Source: Pseudomonadota bacterium (GTDB lineage Bacteria > Pseudomonadota > Gammaproteobacteria > Burkholderiales > Chitinibacteraceae). Taken from it: a stretch of DNA of 64,000 bases. A program made the position numbers and the translations under genes. Shown piece by piece: positions 19,188-27,436 of this stretch (the first letter of the stretch is position 1; each line of letters opens with the position of its first letter). Under the pieces are notes generated by a model. The model was not told the DNA's origin and searched no databases. It worked only from the letters and a program-made list of their open reading frames with translations. The stretch lies in NCBI GenBank assembly GCA_018261735.1, contig JAGTRM010000011.1, positions 1 through 64,000 of the forward strand, given 5' to 3'.

Positions 19188-20014
19188 GCCGTTTCGGTGA
19201 AAAACCGCTCGGACAACTCTTCCAGGCCCGTCGTCGCCAGGATTTCCTGCAGGCGCTCGGCGGCGCGTTGATTGGGCGCATTCTTGCGGGTGGCGATGAT
19301 CAACTCGTTCTTCATCGAATGCTCCCAGCCAACGAGTTCGGTCACGTTGACCTGGTAGCCGTGCGCTTCGAGTTGCAGGCAGCGCAACACGTTGGTCAGG
19401 TGGCTGCCGAATTCGCGCGTATGGATCGGGTGGCGCCACAGCTCGGTCAGCGGCGATTTCAGCGCGCGTCCCTTGTTCTTGCGCAGCGTCGCGGCGACCT
19501 CGGCCTGACAGCACGGCACCAGCACGATAAAGCAGGCCTCTTTTTGCAGCGCGAAGCGGATCGCATCGTCGGTCGCGGTATTGCAGGCGTGCAGCGCGGT
19601 GACAATATCGATCTGCGCCGGCAACTCGGTCGACGTCATCGAATCGGCCACCGACAGATTCAGAAAATGCATCCCCGCAAAACCCAGCCGGGAAGCGAGT
19701 TCGCGCGTATGCGCGACCAGCTCGTCGCGGGTTTCGATGCCCCAGATCCGGCCCGCCGGCGCATGTTCCTTGAAGAACAGGTCGTACAGGATGAAGCCCA
19801 GATAGGACTTGCCCGCGCCGTGATCGACGACGTTGATATCGGCATGCTCCTGCTGCGCCTCCTTGAGCAGTGGCTCGATAAACTGGAACAGGTGATACAC
19901 CTGCTTGAGCTTGCGCCGGCTGTCCTGATTCATCTTGCCGTCGCGGGTCAGGATATGCAGCTCTTTCAGGAGTTCGACCGACTGGCCGGGGCGGATTTCG
20001 TAGGTTTTGGTCAT
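19184..20014 (-). CDS. class I SAM-dependent methyltransferase, RRNAD1/METTL25-like
   Basis: 276 residues with a SAM-binding motif I of the form VVDHGAGKSYLGF (near residues 62-74), an acidic GIETRDEL and a HACNTATDDAI segment followed by LVPCCQAE. That His-Ala-Cys and Pro-Cys-Cys pair recalls the uncharacterised RRNAD1/METTL25 group, whose acceptor is not established. It overlaps the downstream oxidoreductase by 4 bp and lies 56 bp after the YgjP gene. An RNA substrate is a guess from those relatives. Confidence 0.7.
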   Translation of the reverse strand: MTKTYEIRPGQSVELLKELHILTRDGKMNQDSRRKLKQVYHLFQFIEPLLKEAQQEHADINVVDHGAGKSYLGFILYDLFFKEHAPAGRIWGIETRDELVAHTRELASRLGFAGMHFLNLSVADSMTSTELPAQIDIVTALHACNTATDDAIRFALQKEACFIVLVPCCQAEVAATLRKNKGRALKSPLTELWRHPIHTREFGSHLTNVLRCLQLEAHGYQVNVTELVGWEHSMKNELIIATRKNAPNQRAAERLQEILATTGLEELSERFFTETA

Positions 20015-20070
20015 GAGGAACTCGGTAAATTGTGGCGCGTAGATAACCCGACTTGGATAGATCGAGTGGA

Positions 20071-20571
20071 TCAGTCCAGTACGTTTTGTGCTTGCAGGGT
20101 CAGATAGAGGCGCAAGTCAAACTCCAGCTGCATGTAATCCGGCACCATATGGCAGCAGAGCTGGTAGAACGCCTTGTCGTGATTCCTCTCTTTCAGGTGC
20201 GCGAGCTCATGCGCGACGATCATGGCGAGGAACGCCGCCGGCGCGGACTTGAACAGCGAGGCCACGCGGATCTCGTTCTTGGCGGTCAGCTTGCCGCCCT
20301 GCACGCGCGAAATCGCGCTGTTGAGGCCGAGCGCGTTCTGCACCACGTTGATCCGGCTGTCGTACTGAACCTTGTTGAGCGGCGGCGCGTTGCGCAGGAA
20401 GCGGTTTTTCATCTCCTGCGCATACGCATACAGCGCCTTGTCGCTCTGCACGGCGTGGCCATCCGGGTATTTCCTGGCCAAATGGCCGGCGAGCTCGCCG
20501 CTCGCCAGCAACCGGCGCACCTGCTGCAGCACGGACTCGGGATAGCCGCGCAGATACGCCAGTTCCGACAT
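20071..20571 (-). CDS. ygjP: YgjP-like zinc metallopeptidase (DUF45, M48-related)
   Basis: 166 residues with the zinc motif HELAHLKERNH (HExxH with a downstream His) and the FRNAP-type and QLCCHM segments of E. coli YgjP. The physiological substrate of the family is not established. I chose the ATG at 20571, which overlaps the glnS stop as TAATG, because the family begins MS-x-L-x-YL-x-GYPE; an in-frame start four codons upstream is possible. Confidence 0.85.
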   Translation of the reverse strand: MSELAYLRGYPESVLQQVRRLLASGELAGHLARKYPDGHAVQSDKALYAYAQEMKNRFLRNAPPLNKVQYDSRINVVQNALGLNSAISRVQGGKLTAKNEIRVASLFKSAPAAFLAMIVAHELAHLKERNHDKAFYQLCCHMVPDYMQLEFDLRLYLTLQAQNVLD

Positions 20572-22340
20572 TACTTGCCCCACGAATCCTTCAGCGTCAC
20601 CGTTCTGTTGAACACGATCTTGCCCGCGCCGTGATCCTTGCGGTCGGCAACGAAATAGCCGTGGCGCTCGAACTGGAAGCTCACTCCGGCCTTGGCTTGT
20701 GCAAGACCCGGTTCGACAAACGCGGTGACAACCTGCTTGCTATTTGGATTCAGGGCATCGAGGAAGTTGCGGCCACCGGCATCGGGCTGCGCCTCCACGA
20801 ACAGGCGGTCGTACAGGCGCACTTCGGCGGCCAGTCCTTCGCTCGCGGATACCCAGGTGATCACGCCCTTGACCTTGACGCTGTCCGCGCCCGGCGTGCC
20901 GCTCTTGGTATCGGGAACGATCTCGGCCAGCACGGCGGTCACGTTGCCGTCGGCATCCTTCTCGCAGCCAGTGCACTTGATCACGTAACCGTACTTGAGT
21001 CGCGCCATGTTTTCCGGGAACAGGCGGCGGAAACCCTTTTCCGGCACTTCCTGGAAATCCTCGCGCTCGATCCATATTTCGCGGGTCAGATTGAATTCGC
21101 GGCGGCCCATCTCCTCGTGGTGCGGGTGCACCGGAGCGGAACATGGCTCGGCATGATTCGCGCCAAACAGCGCATCCCAGTTGGTCAGCTTCAGCTTCAG
21201 CGGATCGAGCACGACCATCGCGCGCGCGGCTTTTTCTTCCAGATCATCGCGCTGCGCGCCTTCCAGGATCGAATAGTCGATCCAGGTATCGGCCTTGGTC
21301 ACGCCGATGCGGTCGCAGAACAGGCGGATCGCTTCCGGTGTGTAGCCGCGACGGCGCAGGCCAACAATGGTCGGCATGCGCGGATCGTCCCAGCCTTCGA
21401 CGTGATTTTCGGTGACGAGCTGCATCAGCTTGCGCTTGCTGGTGATCACGTAAGTCAGGTTCAGGCGGGCGAATTCGTACTGGTGCGGCAGCGGATCGGC
21501 GAGCAGGCCGCCTTCGGCCAAACGCGCGAGCAGCCAGTCGTAGAACGGGCGCTGGTCTTCGAATTCCAGCGTGCAGATCGAATGGGTGATCTGCTCCAGC
21601 GCATCCTCGATTGGATGGGCGAAGGTGTACATCGGGTACACGCACCATGCGTTGCCAGTACGGTGATGCTCGGCATGGCGGATGCGGTAGATCGCCGGAT
21701 CGCGCATATTGATGTTCGGAGAAGCCATGTCGATCTTGGCGCGCAGCACCATGCTGCCATCGGCATGCTTGCCGTCGCGCATTTCATGGAACAGCGCCAG
21801 CGATTCGGCTGCCGGGCGGTTGCGGAATGGGCTATCGGTGCCGGGCGTGGTGAAATCGCCACGATTGGCGCGCATCTCTTCGGCTGTTTGCTGGTCGATA
21901 TAGGCGTGACCGGCTTCGATCAGGTATTCGGCGGCGCGGAACATGAAGCCGAAGTAATCGCTGGCGTGGAACAGGTGGCTCTGGCCGAACTTGTCCCAAC
22001 CGAAACCCAGCCACTGGATCGCATCCAGGATCGAATCGACGTATTCCTGGTCTTCCTTTTCCGGGTTGGTATCGTCAAAGCGCATGTGGCAGACGCCATC
22101 GTAATCGCGCGCCAGACCGAAGTTCAGGCAGATCGACTTGGCATGGCCCACATGCAGGTAGCCGTTGGGCTCCGGCGGAAAACGGGTGCGGATCTTGGCC
22201 GGATCGGCCACGCCGGCAGCATGACTGGCGGCATCGCCGGGACCACCGCCCCAGCGGCGGCTGGCGAACTTGTTGGCGGCGAGGTCCGCATCGATGATAT
22301 TGCGGAGGAAATTGCTGACGACGGGTGTTTCTGCGTTCAT
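20571..22340 (-). CDS. glnS: glutaminyl-tRNA synthetase
   Basis: Class I aminoacyl-tRNA synthetase that charges tRNA-Gln. The predicted 589 residues contain the HIGH motif as HVGHA within PPEPNGYLHVGHAKS, the KMSKS-equivalent region as VITSKRKL, and C-terminal anticodon-binding beta-barrels ending in FNRTVTLKDSW. I used the ATG at 22340 (MNAETPVV) rather than one nine codons upstream. It is the last host-like gene before the A+T-rich cluster. Confidence 0.97.
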   Translation of the reverse strand: MNAETPVVSNFLRNIIDADLAANKFASRRWGGGPGDAASHAAGVADPAKIRTRFPPEPNGYLHVGHAKSICLNFGLARDYDGVCHMRFDDTNPEKEDQEYVDSILDAIQWLGFGWDKFGQSHLFHASDYFGFMFRAAEYLIEAGHAYIDQQTAEEMRANRGDFTTPGTDSPFRNRPAAESLALFHEMRDGKHADGSMVLRAKIDMASPNINMRDPAIYRIRHAEHHRTGNAWCVYPMYTFAHPIEDALEQITHSICTLEFEDQRPFYDWLLARLAEGGLLADPLPHQYEFARLNLTYVITSKRKLMQLVTENHVEGWDDPRMPTIVGLRRRGYTPEAIRLFCDRIGVTKADTWIDYSILEGAQRDDLEEKAARAMVVLDPLKLKLTNWDALFGANHAEPCSAPVHPHHEEMGRREFNLTREIWIEREDFQEVPEKGFRRLFPENMARLKYGYVIKCTGCEKDADGNVTAVLAEIVPDTKSGTPGADSVKVKGVITWVSASEGLAAEVRLYDRLFVEAQPDAGGRNFLDALNPNSKQVVTAFVEPGLAQAKAGVSFQFERHGYFVADRKDHGAGKIVFNRTVTLKDSWGK

Positions 22341-22483
22341 GGCGGGAATCTTGTTATATGAAACCAAAACGCGATTCTACCGGAAGCGCGGAGCAGAGTG
22401 CGCAAGGCGCACCAAGCGAAACGGTGTGGCACCACAGCCAGACAGCAAAATCTGAACAGCAGGCGGAAACGAACACACAAAAT

Positions 22484-22513
22484 GGGGCGGCCATGGCACA
22501 CCAACGCCGCCCC
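22484..22513 (-). terminator. terminator-like hairpin at the end of the sugar-acid operon
   Basis: GGGGCGG and CCGCCCC arms around a 16-base loop, followed on the minus strand by ATTTTGTGTG. It lies 67-96 bp after the stop of the last gene of the cluster. The U-run is short, so confidence is moderate. The rest of the 239-bp gap between glnS and the cluster shows no gene. Confidence 0.4.
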
Positions 22514-22579
22514 GAGATTCACTGAAAAACCTGCTTATCACTAAAAACGATCAATTCTAACCAACAACCCAATTTCATT

Positions 22580-23848
22580 TCAGCGATATTCTCGCCCAAT
22601 AAAATTCCAAAAGGTTTTTCCCAACCAGTTTTCCAAATCGCGGGAGATCTCTTCCTTGGTCAGTTTCCATCCTGTATCCAGCAAATCTTTGTATTTATCA
22701 AACAACACCTTCTGCATGATGGTTTTTGAGTGACTCCATTTGTAGATCAGCTGATCGATCACCCGCGCATCCGAGTGTTGTGGAACAAAAGAAAAACCCA
22801 ATGTTTCCATTCGCATTCTGGTCATGTCTTCGATAATGACCGGATTGTTTAAAAACCACCAGCAGCCAAACAGCAACAGGTTCCTGAATTTTCTTGCCAG
22901 GATACAAAGCTCGTGCTGATTTTCCCGGGAAAGCATCGTAACGAGGAATTTATTGTCGGGCCACGCTCGGCACAAGTTCTCGATAGCGGTCACATTGGAT
23001 TTTCCAACACTACTGCCAGCAACCCTTATTTTCGGGTTTACCGCCGGTTTGGCGCCTACCATCAAGGCAAAAGACAATCCCAGTTCTTTACAAATCGGCA
23101 GGATACATTCGTTTATGCACCTCCCTCGGGATGTATCTTCTGGATAGAAAAAATCCGGTGGCAGTGAAACCGCCACATACAAGGCATCAATCTTTTGGAC
23201 CCAATCGGTTAAGAACCGCTTGATTTCGCTGATTGATTTATCGTTCAGAGTTTCTTCTACGGCATACCCCCACTCAACCAGGCGCCGAGATGTATTTTTA
23301 TAATCATTTAGCAAGGGATCAAGCCTTAATACCGCCTTGAATCTTGCATCCTTATTCCCGACGGACTCCCAAAAACCACGTTCAACATCATCAAACGGAT
23401 CATTGGTCATGACCACATCCTTGATTCCGGCCAGTTCAAATACCTTGCCAATATAATCATGATGATTCAAGGAAGAGAAATATTTCCGGTAGGCGGATAA
23501 ATCACGCGCAGCGACATCCAAATCCAGCTTATTCAGTATCGTCAGCAATCCGCGTGCAGCTTCGCTAACCGGTGAGTTCTCGACAAAAAGCTTATCCCAA
23601 ATAAGCTCTGCCTGCCTGGACTTTGGCAAATCAAAGAAAGCGTCGTAATCCATATCAGAAAAACGAAAATACTCAGCCACAAGGTAATGGTAAGTCAACA
23701 ACTCATCAATACCCCATAATGACAATTCCTTGAAGGCTTCCGGGTAAATGTGAGTATGAATATCCGTTATTTCCACGGCATCCATTATCTCACCCAGAAC
23801 CGTCTGCAAATCTTCAGTGCTTACATGCTCGACATTCATCTTCATCAT
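22580..23848 (-). CDS. uronate isomerase-like amidohydrolase (UxaC family, BH0493-like size)
   Basis: 422 residues of the amidohydrolase-superfamily uronate isomerase branch. The metal/active-site features are DIHTHIYPEAF near the N-terminus (H31, H33), a WGIDELLTYHYL segment typical of UxaC, WWFLNNP, and QHSDAR (D360) near the C-terminus. UxaC enzymes isomerise D-glucuronate or D-galacturonate to the keto-uronates. The length resembles the B. halodurans BH0493 type more than the longer E. coli type (comparison from memory). It is the last gene of the minus-strand cluster, 44 bp after the enolase-superfamily gene. The family is well supported; the substrate is inferred. Confidence 0.75.
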   Translation of the reverse strand: MMKMNVEHVSTEDLQTVLGEIMDAVEITDIHTHIYPEAFKELSLWGIDELLTYHYLVAEYFRFSDMDYDAFFDLPKSRQAELIWDKLFVENSPVSEAARGLLTILNKLDLDVAARDLSAYRKYFSSLNHHDYIGKVFELAGIKDVVMTNDPFDDVERGFWESVGNKDARFKAVLRLDPLLNDYKNTSRRLVEWGYAVEETLNDKSISEIKRFLTDWVQKIDALYVAVSLPPDFFYPEDTSRGRCINECILPICKELGLSFALMVGAKPAVNPKIRVAGSSVGKSNVTAIENLCRAWPDNKFLVTMLSRENQHELCILARKFRNLLLFGCWWFLNNPVIIEDMTRMRMETLGFSFVPQHSDARVIDQLIYKWSHSKTIMQKVLFDKYKDLLDTGWKLTKEEISRDLENWLGKTFWNFIGREYR

Positions 23849-23892
23849 GATTATCCATTTAGCTGTCTACAACCGTTTAACTCACACGACAA

Positions 23893-25011
23893 TTACAATT
23901 CGATAACCTTATGAGATACACATTGGCGTTCGATCAGCTCCCAATCAAGCTCAACTCCCACGCCGGGCCCTTCCGGAACGGTTATGATGCCTTGTTCGTT
24001 AATAGGCAACTTCCCTTTCATCGGCAATTGGAAATTATCTTCAGGTACGAAATACTCAAAATATTCGCAGTTGCGGATCGCGCAGGATACATGGAGATTG
24101 ACAATATCCATGTAATTCATTGTTGTTGTATGGATTTCGCATCTCAAACCAAAAGCTTCTGCCAAGTGTGCGATTTTCAAAGTTCCTGTAATTCCGTTCT
24201 TCCACGAAACATCAGCCCTGACAATATCAGCCGAATGCTGCGCGATGGATTGAGCAACACCCCAGTGACAGCCACGCGTGGTTTCCGTCGCAGCAATTGG
24301 AATATCCAAGGTCTTGCATAGTTCGGTGTATTTATACAATTCAAAATCCCTGAACGGCTCTTCAAACCACAGATAATTCAACTTTTCCAATTGCCTGCCA
24401 ACCTTGATTGCCTCATCCAAACTGTATTCAGCAACGGGATCCGTGAGCAATATAAAGTCATCACCCACAGCTTCGCGTAGCGCTTGGTGAATCCGCATAT
24501 CCTTTTCAACGGGTCCAGGCGGGTGCGCCTTGTAGGCACGGATGCCGGCAGCCTTGTAACGCAGGGCTTCTTCAACGTATTCATCAACGGTGTCATGAAA
24601 AAGTCCACTGGCATAAACAGGTAACGTTTTCCGGTATGCGCCAAGATATTTATACAGCGGCAACCCGGCTGCTTTGGCCGCAATATCCCACAACGCCACA
24701 TCAACCGGACCGGTCAAATACACAGGAAAGAAGGCTAAATGTCTGTCGATATTCCACAACTCTTGCCAAATAGCTTCTCTATCGTGAGGGTCTCGCCCCA
24801 GCAATATAGGCCCCACATTTTCTTGAAGATAGGCTTCCGTTACCGTGCCAGACCGAGCAGCCAAGGCGGTTGCCAATCCCTCGATGCCATTGTCAGTTGT
24901 TATTTTCAAGACAACAACATCCCATGGCATGCTGCTTTTGCCTTGCCTTTTTTTATCAAAAAGACATTGATCTCGTTTAACCCACCACGTTTCGAATTTG
25001 ACAATCTTCAC
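23893..25011 (-). CDS. enolase-superfamily acid-sugar dehydratase (mandelate racemase subgroup)
   Basis: 372 residues with a complete mandelate-racemase-type site: a KxH pair (K161, H163) on the second barrel strand, metal ligands D191, E217/E218 (FEEP) and E243, an Asp-His dyad D267 and H294, and a Glu-rich eighth strand. These enzymes abstract the proton alpha to a carboxylate and usually dehydrate aldonates or aldarates to 2-keto-3-deoxy acids. KxH in place of the more familiar KxK points to a particular substrate class I cannot name. It lies between the UxaC-like and UxaA-like genes, which suggests two parallel dehydration routes or two substrates. Confidence 0.8.
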   Translation of the reverse strand: MKIVKFETWWVKRDQCLFDKKRQGKSSMPWDVVVLKITTDNGIEGLATALAARSGTVTEAYLQENVGPILLGRDPHDREAIWQELWNIDRHLAFFPVYLTGPVDVALWDIAAKAAGLPLYKYLGAYRKTLPVYASGLFHDTVDEYVEEALRYKAAGIRAYKAHPPGPVEKDMRIHQALREAVGDDFILLTDPVAEYSLDEAIKVGRQLEKLNYLWFEEPFRDFELYKYTELCKTLDIPIAATETTRGCHWGVAQSIAQHSADIVRADVSWKNGITGTLKIAHLAEAFGLRCEIHTTTMNYMDIVNLHVSCAIRNCEYFEYFVPEDNFQLPMKGKLPINEQGIITVPEGPGVGVELDWELIERQCVSHKVIEL

Positions 25012-25067
25012 AATGCATCCCCTAAATCATTCAGCCAGAATTGGTGGAAGTGAAATTCAGATATTTA

Positions 25068-26252
25068 TCAGGCAAATTGGCAACTGGTCTTGTCGAAATC
25101 AAAGTCTTTGTAGGTCAAAACAAACTCGGCATGCCCGACTTTTTCTGCCTTTGTTTTCTCCCCAGAAACAACATCAACAACCAGATTCACTATTTCGTCC
25201 GCAATTACATCAAGGCTCAAACCATCGCTGATTATTTTTCCCGCATTAATATCCATATCCCCGTGCAAATTCTTATAGGTTACCGGGTTGTTGCATACTT
25301 TTATGACGGGAGATATAACAGAGCCAATTACAGAACCGCGCCCCGTGGTAAACAACACCATATGGCAGCCTGTTGCAATCAACTCGATAATTTCCGAGGT
25401 ATCACATATGTTCGGATACCCAAAGCGAGGTTCACCATCCGGAACGACATCCATCAAATAAAGCCCGGGACCTGTTGGGCGCTGGGTGGGTCTAATTACT
25501 CCAGTTATCTTGCCATTACCGGATTTTGCATAAGCACCGAGCGATTTTTCTTCAAGTGTCGTCAACCCGCCTTCTGCATTACCATTTGAAAAACTCCCCA
25601 GCCCCATCGTTGAGTAGTAATTTCTGGCTTTGAGCATGGCTTGATCAATATCTTCCTTAACCTGATCGTTAGCCGCTCTACTCATCATGTGCGGCTCGCA
25701 CCCGATAAGTTCGCCACTTTCTTCAAATATGCAAATGGCATTACTGGCAAGCAATTTATCGAAGGCTCGCCCCACTGCAGGATTCCCTGTAATACCACTG
25801 GTACCATCAGAACCGCCACAGACCGTGCCGATAATCAGATCACTGAAGGCCATATTTCGCCGCTCGGTCTTTGATATTTCTCTTACCATGTCCTCAACGA
25901 TCAATCGGCCTTTGGATATTGTCGCGCTAGTGCCCCCTTCTTCTTGAATAACCAGAGTATGGCAAATTCGGCCAGACTCATTTATGTCTTTTTCAAGACG
26001 TTTCCGATCAAAACACTCGCAACCAAGCGAGACAAGCAATACAGCGCCGACATTTGAATGCGTGCAAAGCCTCTCAACCAGGCGATAACCGTAATCCGAG
26101 GGATAACATCCCGGGAATCCAAAATATTGCACATCATCGGAAAACGACTCGGAAATTTTCTTCGCCACATGGTGTGCACACTCGACAAGGAATACTACCT
26201 GTACGGTATTTCGTATTCCAAGTTGTCCATCTTTCCGTAAGTAACCTAACAT
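25068..26252 (-). CDS. UxaA-family dehydratase, large (C-terminal) subunit
   Basis: 394 residues matching the large domain of altronate/galactarate dehydratases. It starts GYLRKDGQLGIRN, has PGCYPSD, SLGCECF and TVCGGSDGTSGITGNPA segments with conserved Cys and Gly, and a late TTGRGSVIGS loop. In E. coli UxaA this follows a small SAF domain in one polypeptide; here the SAF domain is a separate gene 23 bp upstream. The likely reaction is dehydration of a hexonate such as altronate to 2-keto-3-deoxygluconate. The same two-gene form also occurs in sulfolactate sulfo-lyase (SuyAB), which is the main alternative. The uronate-type neighbours favour a sugar acid. Confidence 0.8.
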   Translation of the reverse strand: MLGYLRKDGQLGIRNTVQVVFLVECAHHVAKKISESFSDDVQYFGFPGCYPSDYGYRLVERLCTHSNVGAVLLVSLGCECFDRKRLEKDINESGRICHTLVIQEEGGTSATISKGRLIVEDMVREISKTERRNMAFSDLIIGTVCGGSDGTSGITGNPAVGRAFDKLLASNAICIFEESGELIGCEPHMMSRAANDQVKEDIDQAMLKARNYYSTMGLGSFSNGNAEGGLTTLEEKSLGAYAKSGNGKITGVIRPTQRPTGPGLYLMDVVPDGEPRFGYPNICDTSEIIELIATGCHMVLFTTGRGSVIGSVISPVIKVCNNPVTYKNLHGDMDINAGKIISDGLSLDVIADEIVNLVVDVVSGEKTKAEKVGHAEFVLTYKDFDFDKTSCQFA

Positions 26253-26275
26253 GTTGTTACCTTCTGCAAATTAAT

Positions 26276-26554
26276 TTAACGATGGAAACCGATAATGTAA
26301 TCACTGACCAGATTCTGTGTGTGAATATGCTCGCCTCTAAGTATTGGCTTTGTCGCAGAACCAATTGCAGCGCCGTATTTATAAACTTTCGAACCCGTAC
26401 TGATATTACTGACAGCCATTTTGTGACCGATGGATATATCATCCAGCGCCGTGAGAATATTCCCTTCAAACGCCACCAAATCTCCCTTGCATATATCCAT
26501 CAGAGCAACGGCGCAATTATCATCACCGTGCAGTAACAAAGCCTTTTTACTCAT
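26276..26554 (-). CDS. UxaA-family dehydratase, small SAF-domain subunit
   Basis: 92 residues forming a SAF domain: MSKKALLLHGDDNCAVAL, a GHKMAVSNI segment, VYKYGAAIG and a final HIHTQNL-type motif, all typical of the N-terminus of altronate/galactarate dehydratases and of SuyA. I chose the ATG at 26554 because GAGGTG lies 7 bases upstream; a start 13 codons earlier has no such site. It is 28 bp after the SDR gene and 23 bp before the large subunit, so the two should be made together. Confidence 0.82.
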   Translation of the reverse strand: MSKKALLLHGDDNCAVALMDICKGDLVAFEGNILTALDDISIGHKMAVSNISTGSKVYKYGAAIGSATKPILRGEHIHTQNLVSDYIIGFHR

Positions 26555-26582
26555 AGAACACCTCACATTTTTACCGGATTTA

Positions 26583-27347
26583 TCAAAATCCAATCAATGC
26601 GCCACCATCAACAACCAGGACATGGCCATTGACAAATTTTGCAGCATCGCTTGCAAGGTAGCATGCTGCCCAGCCAATATCTTCAGGCGAACCGAAGCAC
26701 TTCATCGGAGTACGACCAAGAATTTTGTTCTTTCGCTCATCATCCCCGGAAATTGCCTTTCTCAGCATTGGCGTATCGATCCAGCCGGGCGCAATGCCAT
26801 TTACACGTACGCCATTCGGAGCCAGCTCGGTTGCAAGCCCACGAATCAATCCCAGGTAGGCCGATTTTGCTGCGGAATAACCGGCAACATTTGGCATTCC
26901 CATGAAGGAAGTCATCGATGCCGTGAAAAGAACGCATGCCTTTCCTTGCTTCTTCAAATGGGGAACCAAAGCTTTAGTGACGGAAAACGCCCCAACCACA
27001 TGAACATCAAGTACCGATTCAAAATCAGCAACAGTCATGTCTTCGATGGTTTTCTTGCAATGATTGCCGGCATTGTTAACCAGGATATCAATCGTCTTGT
27101 GCTCGTGAATAAGATCGGAAACCCACTGCTCGGTTTTATCCGTATTCACTACATTAAATTGGGACCAGTACGCTTTAGGTCCAAGACTCTGCGCCGCGCT
27201 TTTTGCTTTCTCTGCATCCAGATCGGCAATGATGACTTTGGCCCCGCTTGATATCATGCACTGAGCCATCGCGTACCCCAACCCGCTGGCCGCACCAGTG
27301 ATCAGGGCTGTTTTTCCTTCCAAAGAAAATGCATTTGCGTTCGACAT
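26583..27347 (-). CDS. SDR family NAD(P)-dependent oxidoreductase
   Basis: 254-residue classical short-chain dehydrogenase. The cofactor motif is TGAASGLG (17-24), followed by NNAG (91-94), the catalytic Ser144, Y157-xxx-K161, and the PGWIDTPM segment. An Asp after the second strand (ADLD near residue 42) suggests NAD preference. By context it may reduce the keto-uronate made by the UxaC-like enzyme, replacing UxaB/UxuB, or oxidise an entering sugar acid (gluconate 5-dehydrogenase and KduD are similar SDRs). It is 28 bp upstream of the SAF-domain gene. Confidence 0.8.
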   Translation of the reverse strand: MSNANAFSLEGKTALITGAASGLGYAMAQCMISSGAKVIIADLDAEKAKSAAQSLGPKAYWSQFNVVNTDKTEQWVSDLIHEHKTIDILVNNAGNHCKKTIEDMTVADFESVLDVHVVGAFSVTKALVPHLKKQGKACVLFTASMTSFMGMPNVAGYSAAKSAYLGLIRGLATELAPNGVRVNGIAPGWIDTPMLRKAISGDDERKNKILGRTPMKCFGSPEDIGWAACYLASDAAKFVNGHVLVVDGGALIGF

Positions 27348-27436
27348 GGTAAATCCTTTAATTAGTGTAATACCGAGCCAATATTTTTAAAAAAAGGTCA
27401 CATCAACACTAAAACAGAAAATTTATTGTTGATGCA

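Noticed and set aside
19188-19514. N-terminal extension of the Gfo/Idh/MocA oxidoreductase
   Set aside because: It lies entirely inside the upstream methyltransferase gene, is Arg-rich and has no family match. The ATGA junction at 19187 is a better start.
20631-22361. A 576-codon open frame on the plus strand opposite glnS, and similar long antisense frames opposite lon, tig, priA and the ABC gene
   Set aside because: The protein sequences are His/Gln/Arg-rich without homology, exactly as expected from the reverse frame of GC-rich genes; the sense strand holds the recognised gene in each case.
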